From CAZPXZ01 sp965219495 (GTDB lineage: Bacteria > Pseudomonadota > Alphaproteobacteria > Rhodobacterales > CAZPXZ01): 64,000 nt of DNA. Positions within the stretch are counted from its first letter, which is position 1; each line of letters opens with the position of its first letter. The stretch lies in the NCBI GenBank assembly GCA_965219495.1, contig OZ244777.1, forward strand, positions 310,001 to 374,000, in the 5' to 3' direction. The translations under genes and the position numbers were made by a program. This document shows, piece after piece, positions 26,343 to 34,952 of this stretch. Under the pieces are notes generated by a model. That model was not told the origin of the DNA. It made no database searches and saw only the letters and a program-made list of their open reading frames with translations.

Positions 26343-27254
26343 CTATAGGTCCGCGGGCCGCACCCGGACACCGGCCAACTCCTCGAAAATCTCCATTATC
26401 GCCCAGTATTCCTGGTTGGCCAGGCCGCGCGCATCGCTGGCAACGAAGGCTTGACTCATCGCGGAGCCAACGAGCAAAGGCACCGAGAGCTCTCGAGCGA
26501 GTTCCGTGGCCAGGGTGACGTCCTTGATAAGGGTATGTAACCCAGTCCGAGCAATGTTGCCGGCCGGCGGCACCGGGCTGAGCGTCATCGCATCTTCCAC
26601 CAAGACGTCGAACCCGCGGCTCGCTCCGCTGCTAGCCGAGATCACTTCCCGGAGGGCTTCCACACTGAGACCTGCTTTGACCCCGAGCACCAGGGCTTCA
26701 ATCGCCGCGATTTGGTTGGAGGCCAGGGTCAGGTTGTTCACCAGCTTCACCGTGGTCCCGGCCCCGATCGGGCCCGCGTGGATTATCGGGCTCCCGAACG
26801 CCTCGAGCACCGGCATCGCCCTGGTCAGTGTTCCCGCATCCCCGCCGACCATGACTGTGAGCGAACCTTCCTCGCGTTGGGCGATGCTGCCGCTCACCGG
26901 CGCGTCCAACACCTCGACGTCCCGCTCGGCCGCCTGCGTTGCGATTGCGCGTATGACCCTCGGGCTGATGGTGCTGGTGTCGATGTAGATATCGCCGCTC
27001 TTGGCGCCGGCAAGCGCCCCATCGGGGCCGAGGGCCACCTCCTCGCTCGCTTGGTTGGAAGCGAGGGACACAAGCACGATATCCGAGGCCTCGGCGACCT
27101 CCCGCGCGCTGCCAGCGGCCCGGGCGCCGTAGTGGAGCAGTTCTTGGACCGGCGGCTCGCGCAGATCGTTGACGGTGACCTCGAAACCCGCCTCCACAAT
27201 ATTGACGGCAAGGTGCTTGCCCATGCCGCCGAGCCCTATGAAACCTACTTTCAT
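26343..27254 (-). CDS. 3-hydroxyisobutyrate dehydrogenase-family (beta-hydroxyacid) dehydrogenase
   Basis: 303 residues, normal for the family. The N-terminal NAD(P) motif is MKVGFIGLGGMGKHLAVNIV. DAPVSGSIAQREEGSLTVMV is the substrate-binding signature, and HAGPIGAGTTVKLVNNLTLA carries the catalytic Lys of the GxGxxxKxxNN motif. Family members oxidise 3-hydroxyisobutyrate, tartronate semialdehyde and related acids; the substrate here is unknown. ATG 27254 has AGGAG upstream. Downstream on the same strand lies only IS debris; upstream is a decayed alcohol dehydrogenase. Confidence 0.9.
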   Translation of the reverse strand: MKVGFIGLGGMGKHLAVNIVEAGFEVTVNDLREPPVQELLHYGARAAGSAREVAEASDIVLVSLASNQASEEVALGPDGALAGAKSGDIYIDTSTISPRVIRAIATQAAERDVEVLDAPVSGSIAQREEGSLTVMVGGDAGTLTRAMPVLEAFGSPIIHAGPIGAGTTVKLVNNLTLASNQIAAIEALVLGVKAGLSVEALREVISASSGASRGFDVLVEDAMTLSPVPPAGNIARTGLHTLIKDVTLATELARELSVPLLVGSAMSQAFVASDARGLANQEYWAIMEIFEELAGVRVRPADL

Positions 27255-27429
27255 CCCCTCGTACTCCTGAACCTGCCGGGTTCTGTCAAAGCTATGTTCA
27301 AGGCTAGTCCCCTTCCTACCAGACGGGAACTGTCAGCTTTCATCCACAAGCGTCGAACTTCCGGATCCCCTCTCCCCGCAACGATGGCCCACCCCGGGGC
27401 CTCGTCGCAACCACCGGCCACCAGACCCT

Positions 27430-27660
27430 CGTTAAACCCTTCGCAGAGGCAGACCCGATCCATTCGGCAGAAGCGACGCTTTCCACAGTGGTTTACGAAC
27501 GAGCGCCCACGTGATCACCTGGCCGGACGTAGTCCACCCCTGTGCCACCTGCTCAACAGCGCCGGCGCCTTCATGCCCAGAACCAGCGGCGGATCAATGT
27601 GGATCGTGTCGCTGACCACAGATAGATCGGAGTGGCATCCGAGCCCGCACAGTGATCTCG
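27430..27660 (-). pseudogene. Zinc-dependent alcohol dehydrogenase N-terminal remnant
   Basis: Reading leftwards across frames: GHEGAGAVEQVAQG, then DYVRPGDHVVGAFVNHCGK and RRFCRMDRVCLCEG. This matches the catalytic-zinc GHEGAGxVExVGxGV and the structural-zinc Cys cluster of medium-chain alcohol dehydrogenases. Frameshifts interrupt it and the nucleotide-binding domain is absent. Confidence 0.65.
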
Positions 27661-27680
27661 CACCCTCGCGTTCGAGCGCC

Positions 27681-28490
27681 TCACGCTTCGAACCTTATCC
27701 GCACCTCGCCGATGTCGCCGTACCGGATCACGGCCTCCACGCCCGGCACCGCGGCAACCGGCTCATGCGGGCTGCCGGTGGAGATGACTTGGCCGGCCCG
27801 AAAGCCTAGGCCGCGCCGGGATAGCTCGTTTGCCGCCCAATGCAGCGCCGCGTACAGCTCGCTCAAGCTACAGCGCTTCGCACCCTCCCAGGGCGGCCCG
27901 CTGGCCAGTTCGCCGTCCAGATACAAGCCGACCGGCAGCGTGGCCAGGTCGAGAGACTGCCATCCCTCGATCACATCCCCGATGACGAAGGCGCCCGCAC
28001 ACGCATCGTCGGCGTTCGCCTGGGGCATGGTTAGATTGAAGGGATGCACACCCCAGCGGGTATCGACCGCGTCGATGGTCATGAGGACCGCGCTGACCGC
28101 ATCGCGCACTTCCGCCTCACTGTAAGGGGGGTCACGGGGCGGCAGATCCCGACCCAGCCGAAACGCGAACTCGCCCTCGACCATTGGGGCATTGCGGAAC
28201 TCGGCCAGACGGAAGTGGGCCGGACTGTCCCGGGTGAATTCGCGGTACAAGCGTCCGAGAAAAGGGGGATGATCCACTCCCAGGGACTGCATGCCGGCGC
28301 GGCTGGTGCCGCCAATCTTCCACCCGACGAGCTCGTAGTCCAACCGTTCATTCAGCGCGTCTTGGATCTGATACGCTTCCTTCAGATCTACCGGCATCAG
28401 CTCTGCGGCCATTGGCGGCACGCTTCCACCTTCTCGCCACGCCACGGCCAATGCGTCGGCGACCACCTCGATGTTGCTCTGCGAATTCAT
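27681..28490 (-). CDS. 2-keto-4-pentenoate hydratase family protein
   Basis: About 269 residues of the MhpD/fumarylacetoacetase-like hydratase family. Visible parts are LKEAYQIQDALNERLDYELV, GWKIGGTS with the conserved Lys, FLGRLYREF, PMVEGEFAFRLGRDLP holding the metal-binding Glu-x-Glu, and RRGLGFRAGQVISTGSPHEP. Such enzymes add water to 2-hydroxypenta-2,4-dienoates in aromatic meta-cleavage pathways, or decarboxylate related 4-oxalocrotonates. ATG 28490 is chosen from the homology start; it has no clear ribosome site and the frame is open to 28580. No other meta-cleavage gene is nearby. Confidence 0.85.
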   Translation of the reverse strand: MNSQSNIEVVADALAVAWREGGSVPPMAAELMPVDLKEAYQIQDALNERLDYELVGWKIGGTSRAGMQSLGVDHPPFLGRLYREFTRDSPAHFRLAEFRNAPMVEGEFAFRLGRDLPPRDPPYSEAEVRDAVSAVLMTIDAVDTRWGVHPFNLTMPQANADDACAGAFVIGDVIEGWQSLDLATLPVGLYLDGELASGPPWEGAKRCSLSELYAALHWAANELSRRGLGFRAGQVISTGSPHEPVAAVPGVEAVIRYGDIGEVRIRFEA

Positions 28491-28637
28491 CGGTTTCGGT
28501 GGTGATTCGGTAGCTGCTTCAGTCGGTCGCTTTCCATCAGTGGCCCTCCTGTCGGGACAAAGAGTTCCACCATCCCTCATCCTGGAGCAGTATTTCGCGC
28601 CGCCGCTGAATCTCAGCAGCCAGCGGTGAAGAGACTT

Positions 28638-28829
28638 TTACCCCATCTGCCGCTGCCCGGATAGCGAGGGCAAGAATTTCGACAAACCCGCGGTGGTCTC
28701 GACCTGCGCCGCATCCAGATCACAGAGCACCACGGCTCCGGCGCCTTCCGTCAAGAACGCGCGTGCCATGGCCTGGCCGATGCCGCCCGTACCGCCGGTG
28801 ATGATCGCAACTTTCCTGTCAAACTCCAT
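28638..28829 (-). pseudogene. SDR-family oxidoreductase, N-terminal fragment
   Basis: 63 codons from ATG 28829 (GAGGAGGGG upstream): MEFDRKVAIITGGTGGIGQA, then VVLCDLDAAQVETTAG, after which similarity is lost and the frame stops. The cofactor motif TGGTGGIG is present, but the catalytic Ser-Tyr-Lys part is missing. It begins 16 bases after the acyl-CoA dehydrogenase stop and keeps a good ribosome site, so it was the next gene of that operon before truncation. Confidence 0.85.
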
Positions 28830-28845
28830 CCCGACTTGCCCCTCC

Positions 28846-30108
28846 TCACCACAGGTCGTACTTCTGCAGCTCAGCGCGCCCCACCACCATGTGATGGACT
28901 TCGTCCGGACCGTCCGCGTAACGCAGATGACGGATATCAATGTACAGATCCGCGAGCGGCGTCCAGTGAGAAATGCCGATCGCACCATGCATCTGCATCG
29001 ATGCGTCGACGATCTCGATGGTTTTTTCCGGCACCATCGCCTTGACGGCACTGACGTAAACGCGCGCCTCTTTGTTGCCCAGCACATCCATCGCCTTGGC
29101 CGCCTGCAGTACGGAGAGCCGCATTGCATTAATTTCGATTCGAGCGCGCGAAATCACTTCGAGGTTCTTGCCGAGCTTGGCAATCGGTTTGCCGAACGCG
29201 ACTCGGGTTGCCGCTCGCTTGACCATCAGTTCGAGCGCCAGCTCCGCTTTGCCAACCGCGCGCATGCAGTGGTGGATCCGGCCCGGGCCGAGGCGCAACT
29301 GCGATATTTCAAAGCCGCGGCCTTCGCCCAACAGAATGTTTTCTTTCGGCACTCGGACATTGTTCAAACGCAGGTGCATATGCCCGCGCGGGGCGTGATC
29401 GACGCCGAATAGCTGCATGCCCTCGACGATCTCGACACCGGGTGTGTCGTTGGGCAACAGGATCTGCGACTGCTGTCTGTGTGGCGCCGCATCGGGGCTC
29501 GTCTTCACCATGACGATCAGAACTTTGCAGCGTGGATCGCCTGCCCCGCTTATCCAGTACTTCTCGCCATTGATCACCCACTCGTCACCATTAAGTACGG
29601 CGCTGGTGCTGATGTTTCGTGCATCGGACGACGGCAGGTCGGGTTCGGTCATGGCATAGGCGGAGCGAATTTCACCATTCATCAGTGGCTCCAACCACTG
29701 TTTCTTCTGTTCCGGTGTCCCGACTCGCTCGAGCACCTCCATATTGCCGGTATCGGGCGCCATGCAGTTCAGCGTCTCCGAGGTATTCAGATGCGAGCCG
29801 ACATCAGACTTGCCGAGCTCCCCCGCAATATAAGCGTAGTCGAGATTCGTGAGGCTGTTGCCGTAGTCTGAGTTGGGCAAGAAGAAATTCCACAGGCCTG
29901 CTTCCCGGGCCTTGTGCTTGGCGACATCGAGCAGCTCGAGCTGGCGCGGATGCCATTCCCAGTGACCAGGCCGCTGCGCGTGCAGCGTATCGAATTCCTC
30001 CCGGATCGGCTCGACGTTCTCCACAATATGGTGTTTTACCGCGTCCATTAACGGCTGCGCTTCGGAGGACATCGCCAGGTTGAAGAGTTCGTGGTTCAGC
30101 TCAGACAT
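28846..30108 (-). CDS. Acyl-CoA dehydrogenase
   Basis: 420 residues. FAD-dependent alpha,beta-dehydrogenation of an acyl-CoA, with electrons passed to ETF. Signatures include YAMTEPDLPSSDARNISTSA (the AxTEPxxgSD motif), GEKYWISGAGDPRCKVLIVM, FEISQLRLGPGRIHHCMRAV and the C-terminal QMHGAIGISHWTPLADLYID. The N-terminal part fits the ACAD10/11-like and long-chain branch rather than short-chain enzymes. ATG 30108 has AGAAGGAA upstream. It heads a cluster with the truncated SDR, and a hydratase-2 gene lies 189 bases upstream on the same strand. Confidence 0.92.
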   Translation of the reverse strand: MSELNHELFNLAMSSEAQPLMDAVKHHIVENVEPIREEFDTLHAQRPGHWEWHPRQLELLDVAKHKAREAGLWNFFLPNSDYGNSLTNLDYAYIAGELGKSDVGSHLNTSETLNCMAPDTGNMEVLERVGTPEQKKQWLEPLMNGEIRSAYAMTEPDLPSSDARNISTSAVLNGDEWVINGEKYWISGAGDPRCKVLIVMVKTSPDAAPHRQQSQILLPNDTPGVEIVEGMQLFGVDHAPRGHMHLRLNNVRVPKENILLGEGRGFEISQLRLGPGRIHHCMRAVGKAELALELMVKRAATRVAFGKPIAKLGKNLEVISRARIEINAMRLSVLQAAKAMDVLGNKEARVYVSAVKAMVPEKTIEIVDASMQMHGAIGISHWTPLADLYIDIRHLRYADGPDEVHHMVVGRAELQKYDLW

Positions 30109-30297
30109 TTCCTTCTCCCGGTGGTTTCTTCCCAGAATCGCCGCGCGCCGGTGTCTACCGTCGGTCAGTTCGCCGACACCATATCGAGGTGTCCGAACAG
30201 ATCGCGCAATCGCGTTGCGCCGGAGCCGGCGCCAACAGCGAGCCTATGTTGTCGCTAAGCGGCCGGTTTCAGGTCAGGACCAATATCATGCACGGAC

Positions 30298-31170
30298 TCA
30301 GCCGTATTCAAAATACGCGTTGGACACAACCACTTTGTCATCCACCCGTCCCTCAAATAGGACGCGATCAGGACCGTCGCGCCAGGCCAGTACGTCAAGC
30401 TTGTCGTTCATGAACACGGGTGATGAAAACCGCACCTTGATTCTTCTGAAACGACTGGCATCGCCATCAGCGAGGGCGGCAAGCAACAATTGTCCGCAGT
30501 GGCCAAAAGTGCACAGACCGTGCAGTATGGGTTCATCGAAGCCGCCGAATTTTGCGGCCTCAGGGTCAATGTGTAACGGGTTGTAGTCACCCGACAGGCG
30601 ATAGATATGTGCCTGGTTGTCTGCAATGACGGCACTGGTGGTTACATCAGCTTGCCTGTCTGGAACTGGGATTTTTTCAGAGTAGGTTAGTCCCGCGCCC
30701 TCGAAGGGCTCGATGTCACCCAGCGCTTCAACACCACGACGGAACGAACCGTTGACCATCTTGATACACACCTCACCATCTTCGTTGGTGACTGTGCTTT
30801 CCGATTCTACAAAGCCGTTGCCCTTACCACGGGGGTGCGCGCCAATCAGCCGAGACTGCACAGAAACCTCACCGTCAGTCGGTAAGGGCTTGATCATTTC
30901 AAGGTAACGTTCTGCATCAATATCAAGGGGTCCGGGGGATGAGGGAATCAGGTTCAGATCGACAGGAGCACCGAGGCTGCCCCAGCGAATGGGAAATGTC
31001 GGGAAGACGCTGAAACTCGGGTGACCTTCAAAAACAAACCTGAGGTCCCGAATGCCAATTCCCACGGCGTAAAGTAACACGTCTCTTTTATCGTATTTGA
31101 TCGTGAGCGGATCACCCCAGGGTCCGGGTTTTCCACCCGGTAAGGCTGTCACTGCGTCATAGGTTGCCAT
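30298..31170 (-). CDS. MaoC-family (R)-specific 2-enoyl-CoA hydratase, MFE-2 type
   Basis: 290 residues with two hot-dog domains, the size of eukaryotic-type hydratase 2. The N-terminal domain starts PLTIKYDKRDVLLYAVGIGI. The C-terminal domain carries the hydratase-2 motif YRLSGDYNPLHIDPEAAKFG followed by FDEPILHGLCTFGHCGQ, with the catalytic Asp and His. It hydrates trans-2-enoyl-CoA to (R)-3-hydroxyacyl-CoA in the cytoplasm. It precedes the acyl-CoA dehydrogenase gene on the same strand, consistent with successive beta-oxidation steps. The start at ATG 31170 lacks a strong ribosome site. Confidence 0.9.
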   Translation of the reverse strand: MATYDAVTALPGGKPGPWGDPLTIKYDKRDVLLYAVGIGIRDLRFVFEGHPSFSVFPTFPIRWGSLGAPVDLNLIPSSPGPLDIDAERYLEMIKPLPTDGEVSVQSRLIGAHPRGKGNGFVESESTVTNEDGEVCIKMVNGSFRRGVEALGDIEPFEGAGLTYSEKIPVPDRQADVTTSAVIADNQAHIYRLSGDYNPLHIDPEAAKFGGFDEPILHGLCTFGHCGQLLLAALADGDASRFRRIKVRFSSPVFMNDKLDVLAWRDGPDRVLFEGRVDDKVVVSNAYFEYG

Positions 31171-31361
31171 CGGCTAATCCCGCACTACAAATCAAGAAAT
31201 CCATTTGCCCCAGTTTTCCACGAACCGTGTTCGGAACAGCGCTCATCCTGTTGCTTAGACATGTAAACCGCGTTCTTAAAACAGTACAGTTCCCGCCCGA
31301 ACATTCGGGTGGCAAAGACTACCGGTCGCCGATGATCCTTTCAAGGAATAGATAATCCGGA

Positions 31362-31553
31362 TCATCCACAACCCCAATCGGCGCATATGTTCCATAGAGC
31401 GGACATTCGTGTTCTTGGCGCGCCGTTTGACCGTCCTACGCGGTCGTTTTGCTCCGCAACATGGACCGTCCCTCCATGCATGGTCAATTCAGTCGCCAGT
31501 GACGGGCCGACAGGACCCGCGCCAACAACCAAAACATCAACCTGTCCAATCAC
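31362..31553 (-). pseudogene. FAD-dependent aromatic monooxygenase, N-terminal fragment
   Basis: IGQVDVLVVGAGPVGPSLAT, then ELTMHGGTVHVAEQNDRVGR, is the FAD-binding start of PheA/UbiH-type hydroxylases (GxGxxG, Glu at the end of the second strand). The frame ends after ~63 residues with no continuation recognised. It is a truncated remnant. Confidence 0.72.
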
Positions 31554-31559
31554 GCACCT

Positions 31560-32037
31560 GCGTTCCCCAAACGAACGCTGCGTACTGCTCGACGCTGATC
31601 TCCGGAAGTGTGCTCGGATCCTGCTGCCACCAGTAGTCGGAAAGACCTCGACTTGGATCTAACCGCCATTACCGGTGGCCTCGACAGCGTTGCGCAGGCG
31701 CGGAATGTCGATGATGCCGGCATCATGCCACAATTTGATCGATGCTGAAACCGGGGCGCCGCAGCGGGTCGAGCCAATCGCTCACCAGGAACCAGCGAAT
31801 GCGCGTTCGGGACCACGCAATCTGGTCTTCGAGGGCTGGTTCCCACAAAAGATGATATGTGTCGAACGCGATGCCGAGCGCCTCACTGCCGGGCTCGGAC
31901 CGCAATAAGTCGCAAATTTCGTTGGCCCGAAACAGCGACGAGTTGCGGCCGAGGTCGGACGCGGCGTTCGGGTGCTGAGGCTGCAGGGCGAGCGTTATCT
32001 CGGCGGGGTTCGCCTCCGGCAGAACGCCGGCGCACAT
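31560..32037 (-). pseudogene. Sugar phosphate isomerase/epimerase (TIM barrel) remnant
   Basis: From 32037 leftwards, ITLALQPQHPNAASDL, GIAFDTYHLLWEPALEDQIA and IRWFLVSDWLDPLRRPG give the second half of a xylose-isomerase-like barrel. A frame change then gives DAGIIDIPRLRNAVEATG, an in-frame stop, and IQVEVF. The N-terminal half is missing and the remainder carries a frameshift and a nonsense codon. Confidence 0.72.
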
Positions 32038-32288
32038 GCTCCTTACTCCCAGCCCGGCATCCGCGAACAGCTTCTTACCCTTTTTACGCCGCGCTCAGCG
32101 AGCTTGTCGCGAAAGATACTGATCGCCGGTACATGATGGCGAGAGAAGCTGTCGATTGCCTCCTCAAGCGACCATTTGTTTGATGGTGCCTTGATTGATG
32201 ACGAGTTTTTGGCGGTTTGCCGCGGACCGAACTAACCGGCGGCTTCCCGCGCCGCCTTCCGTTCGCGGAACAGCGCCGGACCGAATCG

Positions 32289-32996
32289 TCATCGGTAGGT
32301 CAACAATCGCTCACCCGATTTCGATGCCAGCCACCGGATGAACAAGTGATCGTTGAAACAGTACAGCGAAATCTTGTCACCGCTATACAGAAGCCGAGTC
32401 ACCGAACAATTGATGAGTGGCTCGTAAAATTTGTAGACTTGCTCTCCTGTTATACCGAGCACATGGGCCACGATCGTGGCGATCGCACCGCCCGAAGTGA
32501 ACACCCCCACAGTCTTGCCCGAGCCCTCATGCGCTACAATCTCTGCCAGTGCGCGATGCACATTGCCCGAATACTCGGCCCAGCTCTGCGAATCGGGCTG
32601 GTCGATATCAAATGTGACCCAGTGCTTGAATACGATTTCGAATGCTTTCTGAAAATCTTTAGACGAGTGTTCGCCTTCCTTTACCAGAATTTCAATGTCC
32701 GATGAGGTCTTGGCCAGTTGCGGCACAAGATGCTCGAAAATCTTATCGGTTTCGATTTCGTTAAGACGCGGGTCAGTCTCGCATTGCACATTGTCGGGCT
32801 GCAGTCCGAGCACAACCTTTGCGGTTTTCCGATGCCGTTCCATCTCACCGCTGTACGCGGCATCAAAATGGATGGCGCAGTCCCGCAAATACTCTCCAAG
32901 CACTTCGGCCTGACGACAACCCAGTGGAGACAAACGATCGTAATCGGCCGTGCCAAACGATGCCTGTGCGTGCCGTATCAGATAGAGCTCCGCCAT
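32289..32996 (-). CDS. Histidine phosphatase family protein
   Basis: 235 residues. The catalytic LIRHAQASFG motif (RHx) opens the protein right after ATG 32996; later PRLNEIETD, GVFTSGGAIATIVAHVLGI (the second catalytic His is replaced in this GG context) and NCSVTRLLYSG follow. Members dephosphorylate small molecules or proteins. The start codon overlaps the upstream MaoC gene stop as TGATG, so translation is coupled. The set APH-like kinase, MaoC, phosphatase recurs near acyl-CoA dehydrogenase genes in many proteobacteria (my recollection of context, not tested). Confidence 0.85.
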   Translation of the reverse strand: MAELYLIRHAQASFGTADYDRLSPLGCRQAEVLGEYLRDCAIHFDAAYSGEMERHRKTAKVVLGLQPDNVQCETDPRLNEIETDKIFEHLVPQLAKTSSDIEILVKEGEHSSKDFQKAFEIVFKHWVTFDIDQPDSQSWAEYSGNVHRALAEIVAHEGSGKTVGVFTSGGAIATIVAHVLGITGEQVYKFYEPLINCSVTRLLYSGDKISLYCFNDHLFIRWLASKSGERLLTYR

Positions 32997-33247
32997 CAAA
33001 CGATTGACAGGGCGAGCCACTCGGCAACCAACGCAGGCTCTGCTTCTCCCTCGACCTCAACCGTCACTATGCCGCCGAACGGCGTACCCTCTGCCCGCTC
33101 GGGGTCAACATGAATGAACCGCGGATCTCGCGTCACCGCCGCGAAACGATGGACATCGTCACGAGTGACGGTAAACCAGCCGCGGTCGCCAGCTTCGGGT
33201 CCCACTCTTTTGCCGCGGTTGGCGATGAGAATTGCGTTAGGGCTCAT
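32996..33247 (-). pseudogene. MaoC-like dehydratase with in-frame internal deletion
   Basis: 83 residues. The N-terminal half is normal (WFTVTRDDVHRFAAVTRDPR, FIHVDPERAEGTPFGG) and carries the catalytic Asp, but it passes straight into the usual last segment (VTVEVEGEAEPALVAEWLAL). About 60 residues that should include the GFLTLSL helix are missing, although the frame is kept and the stop still overlaps the phosphatase start. The product is unlikely to fold as a hot-dog enzyme. It may now serve mainly as a translated leader for the phosphatase gene. Confidence 0.78.
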
Positions 33248-33260
33248 ATTGCCTAATGGC

Positions 33261-34316
33261 TCACTTCATCAAATGTGCGACCGCACGCTCAGAATTCGTG
33301 AGCTGTTTACCGACCCGCGCTTTTATGGCGTCCGGATCTTCGCCTTCGGTTTTCTTTTGCCCCTGTCGATAACGCGCATACACACCATGCAGAATAGCAG
33401 CCGATTTCCAGTGATTGAAGCCGTAGAAATAGTCCAGTTGCGATAACACGCGGCCTGTTTTTTCGCTATATCGTTCCGCCAGTTCGGACCGCGATGGAAA
33501 ACCCGGCGGAGCCGTCGGTGCACTGGGATCGAAAGGCTCTACATCGGTCGGGTCCGGCCAATGGTTGAGTGAATAGGTCAAATCGGCAAGCGGATCGCCA
33601 AGCGTTGAGAGCTCCCAGTCAACGACAGCTGCGACCCGGCAATCCGATCCGATCAGCACGTTGTGCGGCCCATAGTCGCCGTGCACGACGCGCGCCGGGC
33701 CTTGCTCGGGGACATTGTGCAGGAAAAACTGATGCAACTCGTGTGCACGCGCATCATCATACTGCGCCGGTTCCACCGAAGACGTCCAGGAGCGATACCA
33801 GGTTTTCAGTTGACGACCGACATAACCGTCTTTCTTGCCGAGCTCGCCGAGTCCAACGTTGTCCGGGTCGACTGCGTGCAAGGCTGCGAGGGAATCGATA
33901 AACGAATACGCCATCGTTTGTCGTTCAGTCTCCGGTATCAATGTGTTGGTGTCATCCGCGCTGTACAGCGGATGGCCATCGACGTAGCCCATCACATAAA
34001 ACCACGCTCCCGTCACCTCCGGGTCTTCACAAAACGCATACGCCGCCGGGACGGGCACCGGCGTCGGGCCGAGCGCCGAGATCAGCGCCCACTCACGACT
34101 CATATCATGCGCTTTCGGCAGTAATTTGCCCTGCGGCGGTCGACGAATTACGGCCACGCGCCCATTCTGGTCCCGCATTTGATACGTAAGGTTGGAACGA
34201 CCACCTGCGAGGCGGATCCACTCAAATGGCGGCGTCAATTCTTCGACATGGCGAGCAACCCACGCCTCGACGGCATCGGTTTTGTAGCCCTCTGGTGGCG
34301 AATTATCAATCTTCAT
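33261..34316 (-). CDS. Phosphotransferase family protein (APH/ACAD10-11 kinase type)
   Basis: 351 residues. Kinase-fold motifs: GGRSNLTYQMRDQNGR, VIRRPPQG (ATP-binding Lys/Arg region), PVPVPAAYAFCEDPEVTGAW, FYVMGYVDG, the catalytic VVHGDYGPHNVLI with HxDxxxxN, and VVDWELSTLGDPLADL with the metal-binding Asp. The family resembles the kinase domain of ACAD10/ACAD11, which phosphorylates 4-hydroxyacyl-CoAs; that role fits the neighbouring CoA genes but is inference. ATG 34316 has a strong GAGGGAGG site. The MaoC-like gene starts 13 bases after its stop. Confidence 0.9.
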   Translation of the reverse strand: MKIDNSPPEGYKTDAVEAWVARHVEELTPPFEWIRLAGGRSNLTYQMRDQNGRVAVIRRPPQGKLLPKAHDMSREWALISALGPTPVPVPAAYAFCEDPEVTGAWFYVMGYVDGHPLYSADDTNTLIPETERQTMAYSFIDSLAALHAVDPDNVGLGELGKKDGYVGRQLKTWYRSWTSSVEPAQYDDARAHELHQFFLHNVPEQGPARVVHGDYGPHNVLIGSDCRVAAVVDWELSTLGDPLADLTYSLNHWPDPTDVEPFDPSAPTAPPGFPSRSELAERYSEKTGRVLSQLDYFYGFNHWKSAAILHGVYARYRQGQKKTEGEDPDAIKARVGKQLTNSERAVAHLMK

Positions 34317-34350
34317 ACCTCCCTCATCAAACGGGTTCTGACGCCTTGGC

Positions 34351-34385
34351 TCGGCGACGCGCTGTATTTCGGCGACGCGCTGTAT
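34351..34385. repeat. 17-bp direct repeat upstream of the APH-like operon
   Basis: TCGGCGACGCGCTGTAT occurs twice (34351-34367, 34369-34385), one base apart, 35 bases before the kinase start codon. The position suits an operator or a recent slippage duplication. Confidence 0.85.
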
Positions 34386-34952
34386 AAACGACACATCACC
34401 TGTCCACCGCAATCCGTGATCGCCAGGCGGTAATGCAGGAACGCGCATCCGCGGCCGGGAACACGGCGATCCTCCTCAGGTTTTCCGGAACACCCGGATG
34501 GTCCGGGTTTTGAGACGGGGCCAGGGTGGATCGGACAATGAGAAAGGACGATCCACGATCAAGACCCGCAGGCGTTTTTCGGTCGACCCGGATATGCTAG
34601 CCTCAATACCCAACTAATTCCAATCGTATGACAGATTAGCGACTTTTCCCGCCAGGGCGTCATGGCCCTGCGCATTGGGTTGAAGGAATGTGCATGCCTT
34701 TATGGTGGTTTGCATGGGAGTATCACGTTTTCATCAATGCCGCTTGGGTGGCAATCTCCGAGAGGCCCCTCGCTTGCGCCTAGCGCGGGCGGGTTCTGGA
34801 GCGGAAATCATTCGTTGCCGACGCGCTCTCTTGCCCGGAACGGCGCGCCTCGGTCTTTTCCGCGGCGTTTGCGGTTGACATTTTGCGGTTGACATGGAGG
34901 CGCATACATCATATAGTGGATAAAACAGGCTAACAGGCAATAACAGATGTAA
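34386..34952. other. Intergenic region before the DDE transposase
   Basis: No gene recognised. It holds a short hairpin ACCCGGA-TGG-TCCGGGT followed by TTT on the + strand (34492-34511), which could be a weak terminator, and a duplicated TTGCGGTTGACAT near 34870-34895. Confidence 0.45.
34492..34511 (+). terminator. Short hairpin with T-run, possible terminator
   Basis: Stem ACCCGGA/TCCGGGT of 7 bp with a 3-base loop TGG, followed by TTT then G. No + strand gene ends here, so the function is doubtful. Confidence 0.3.
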
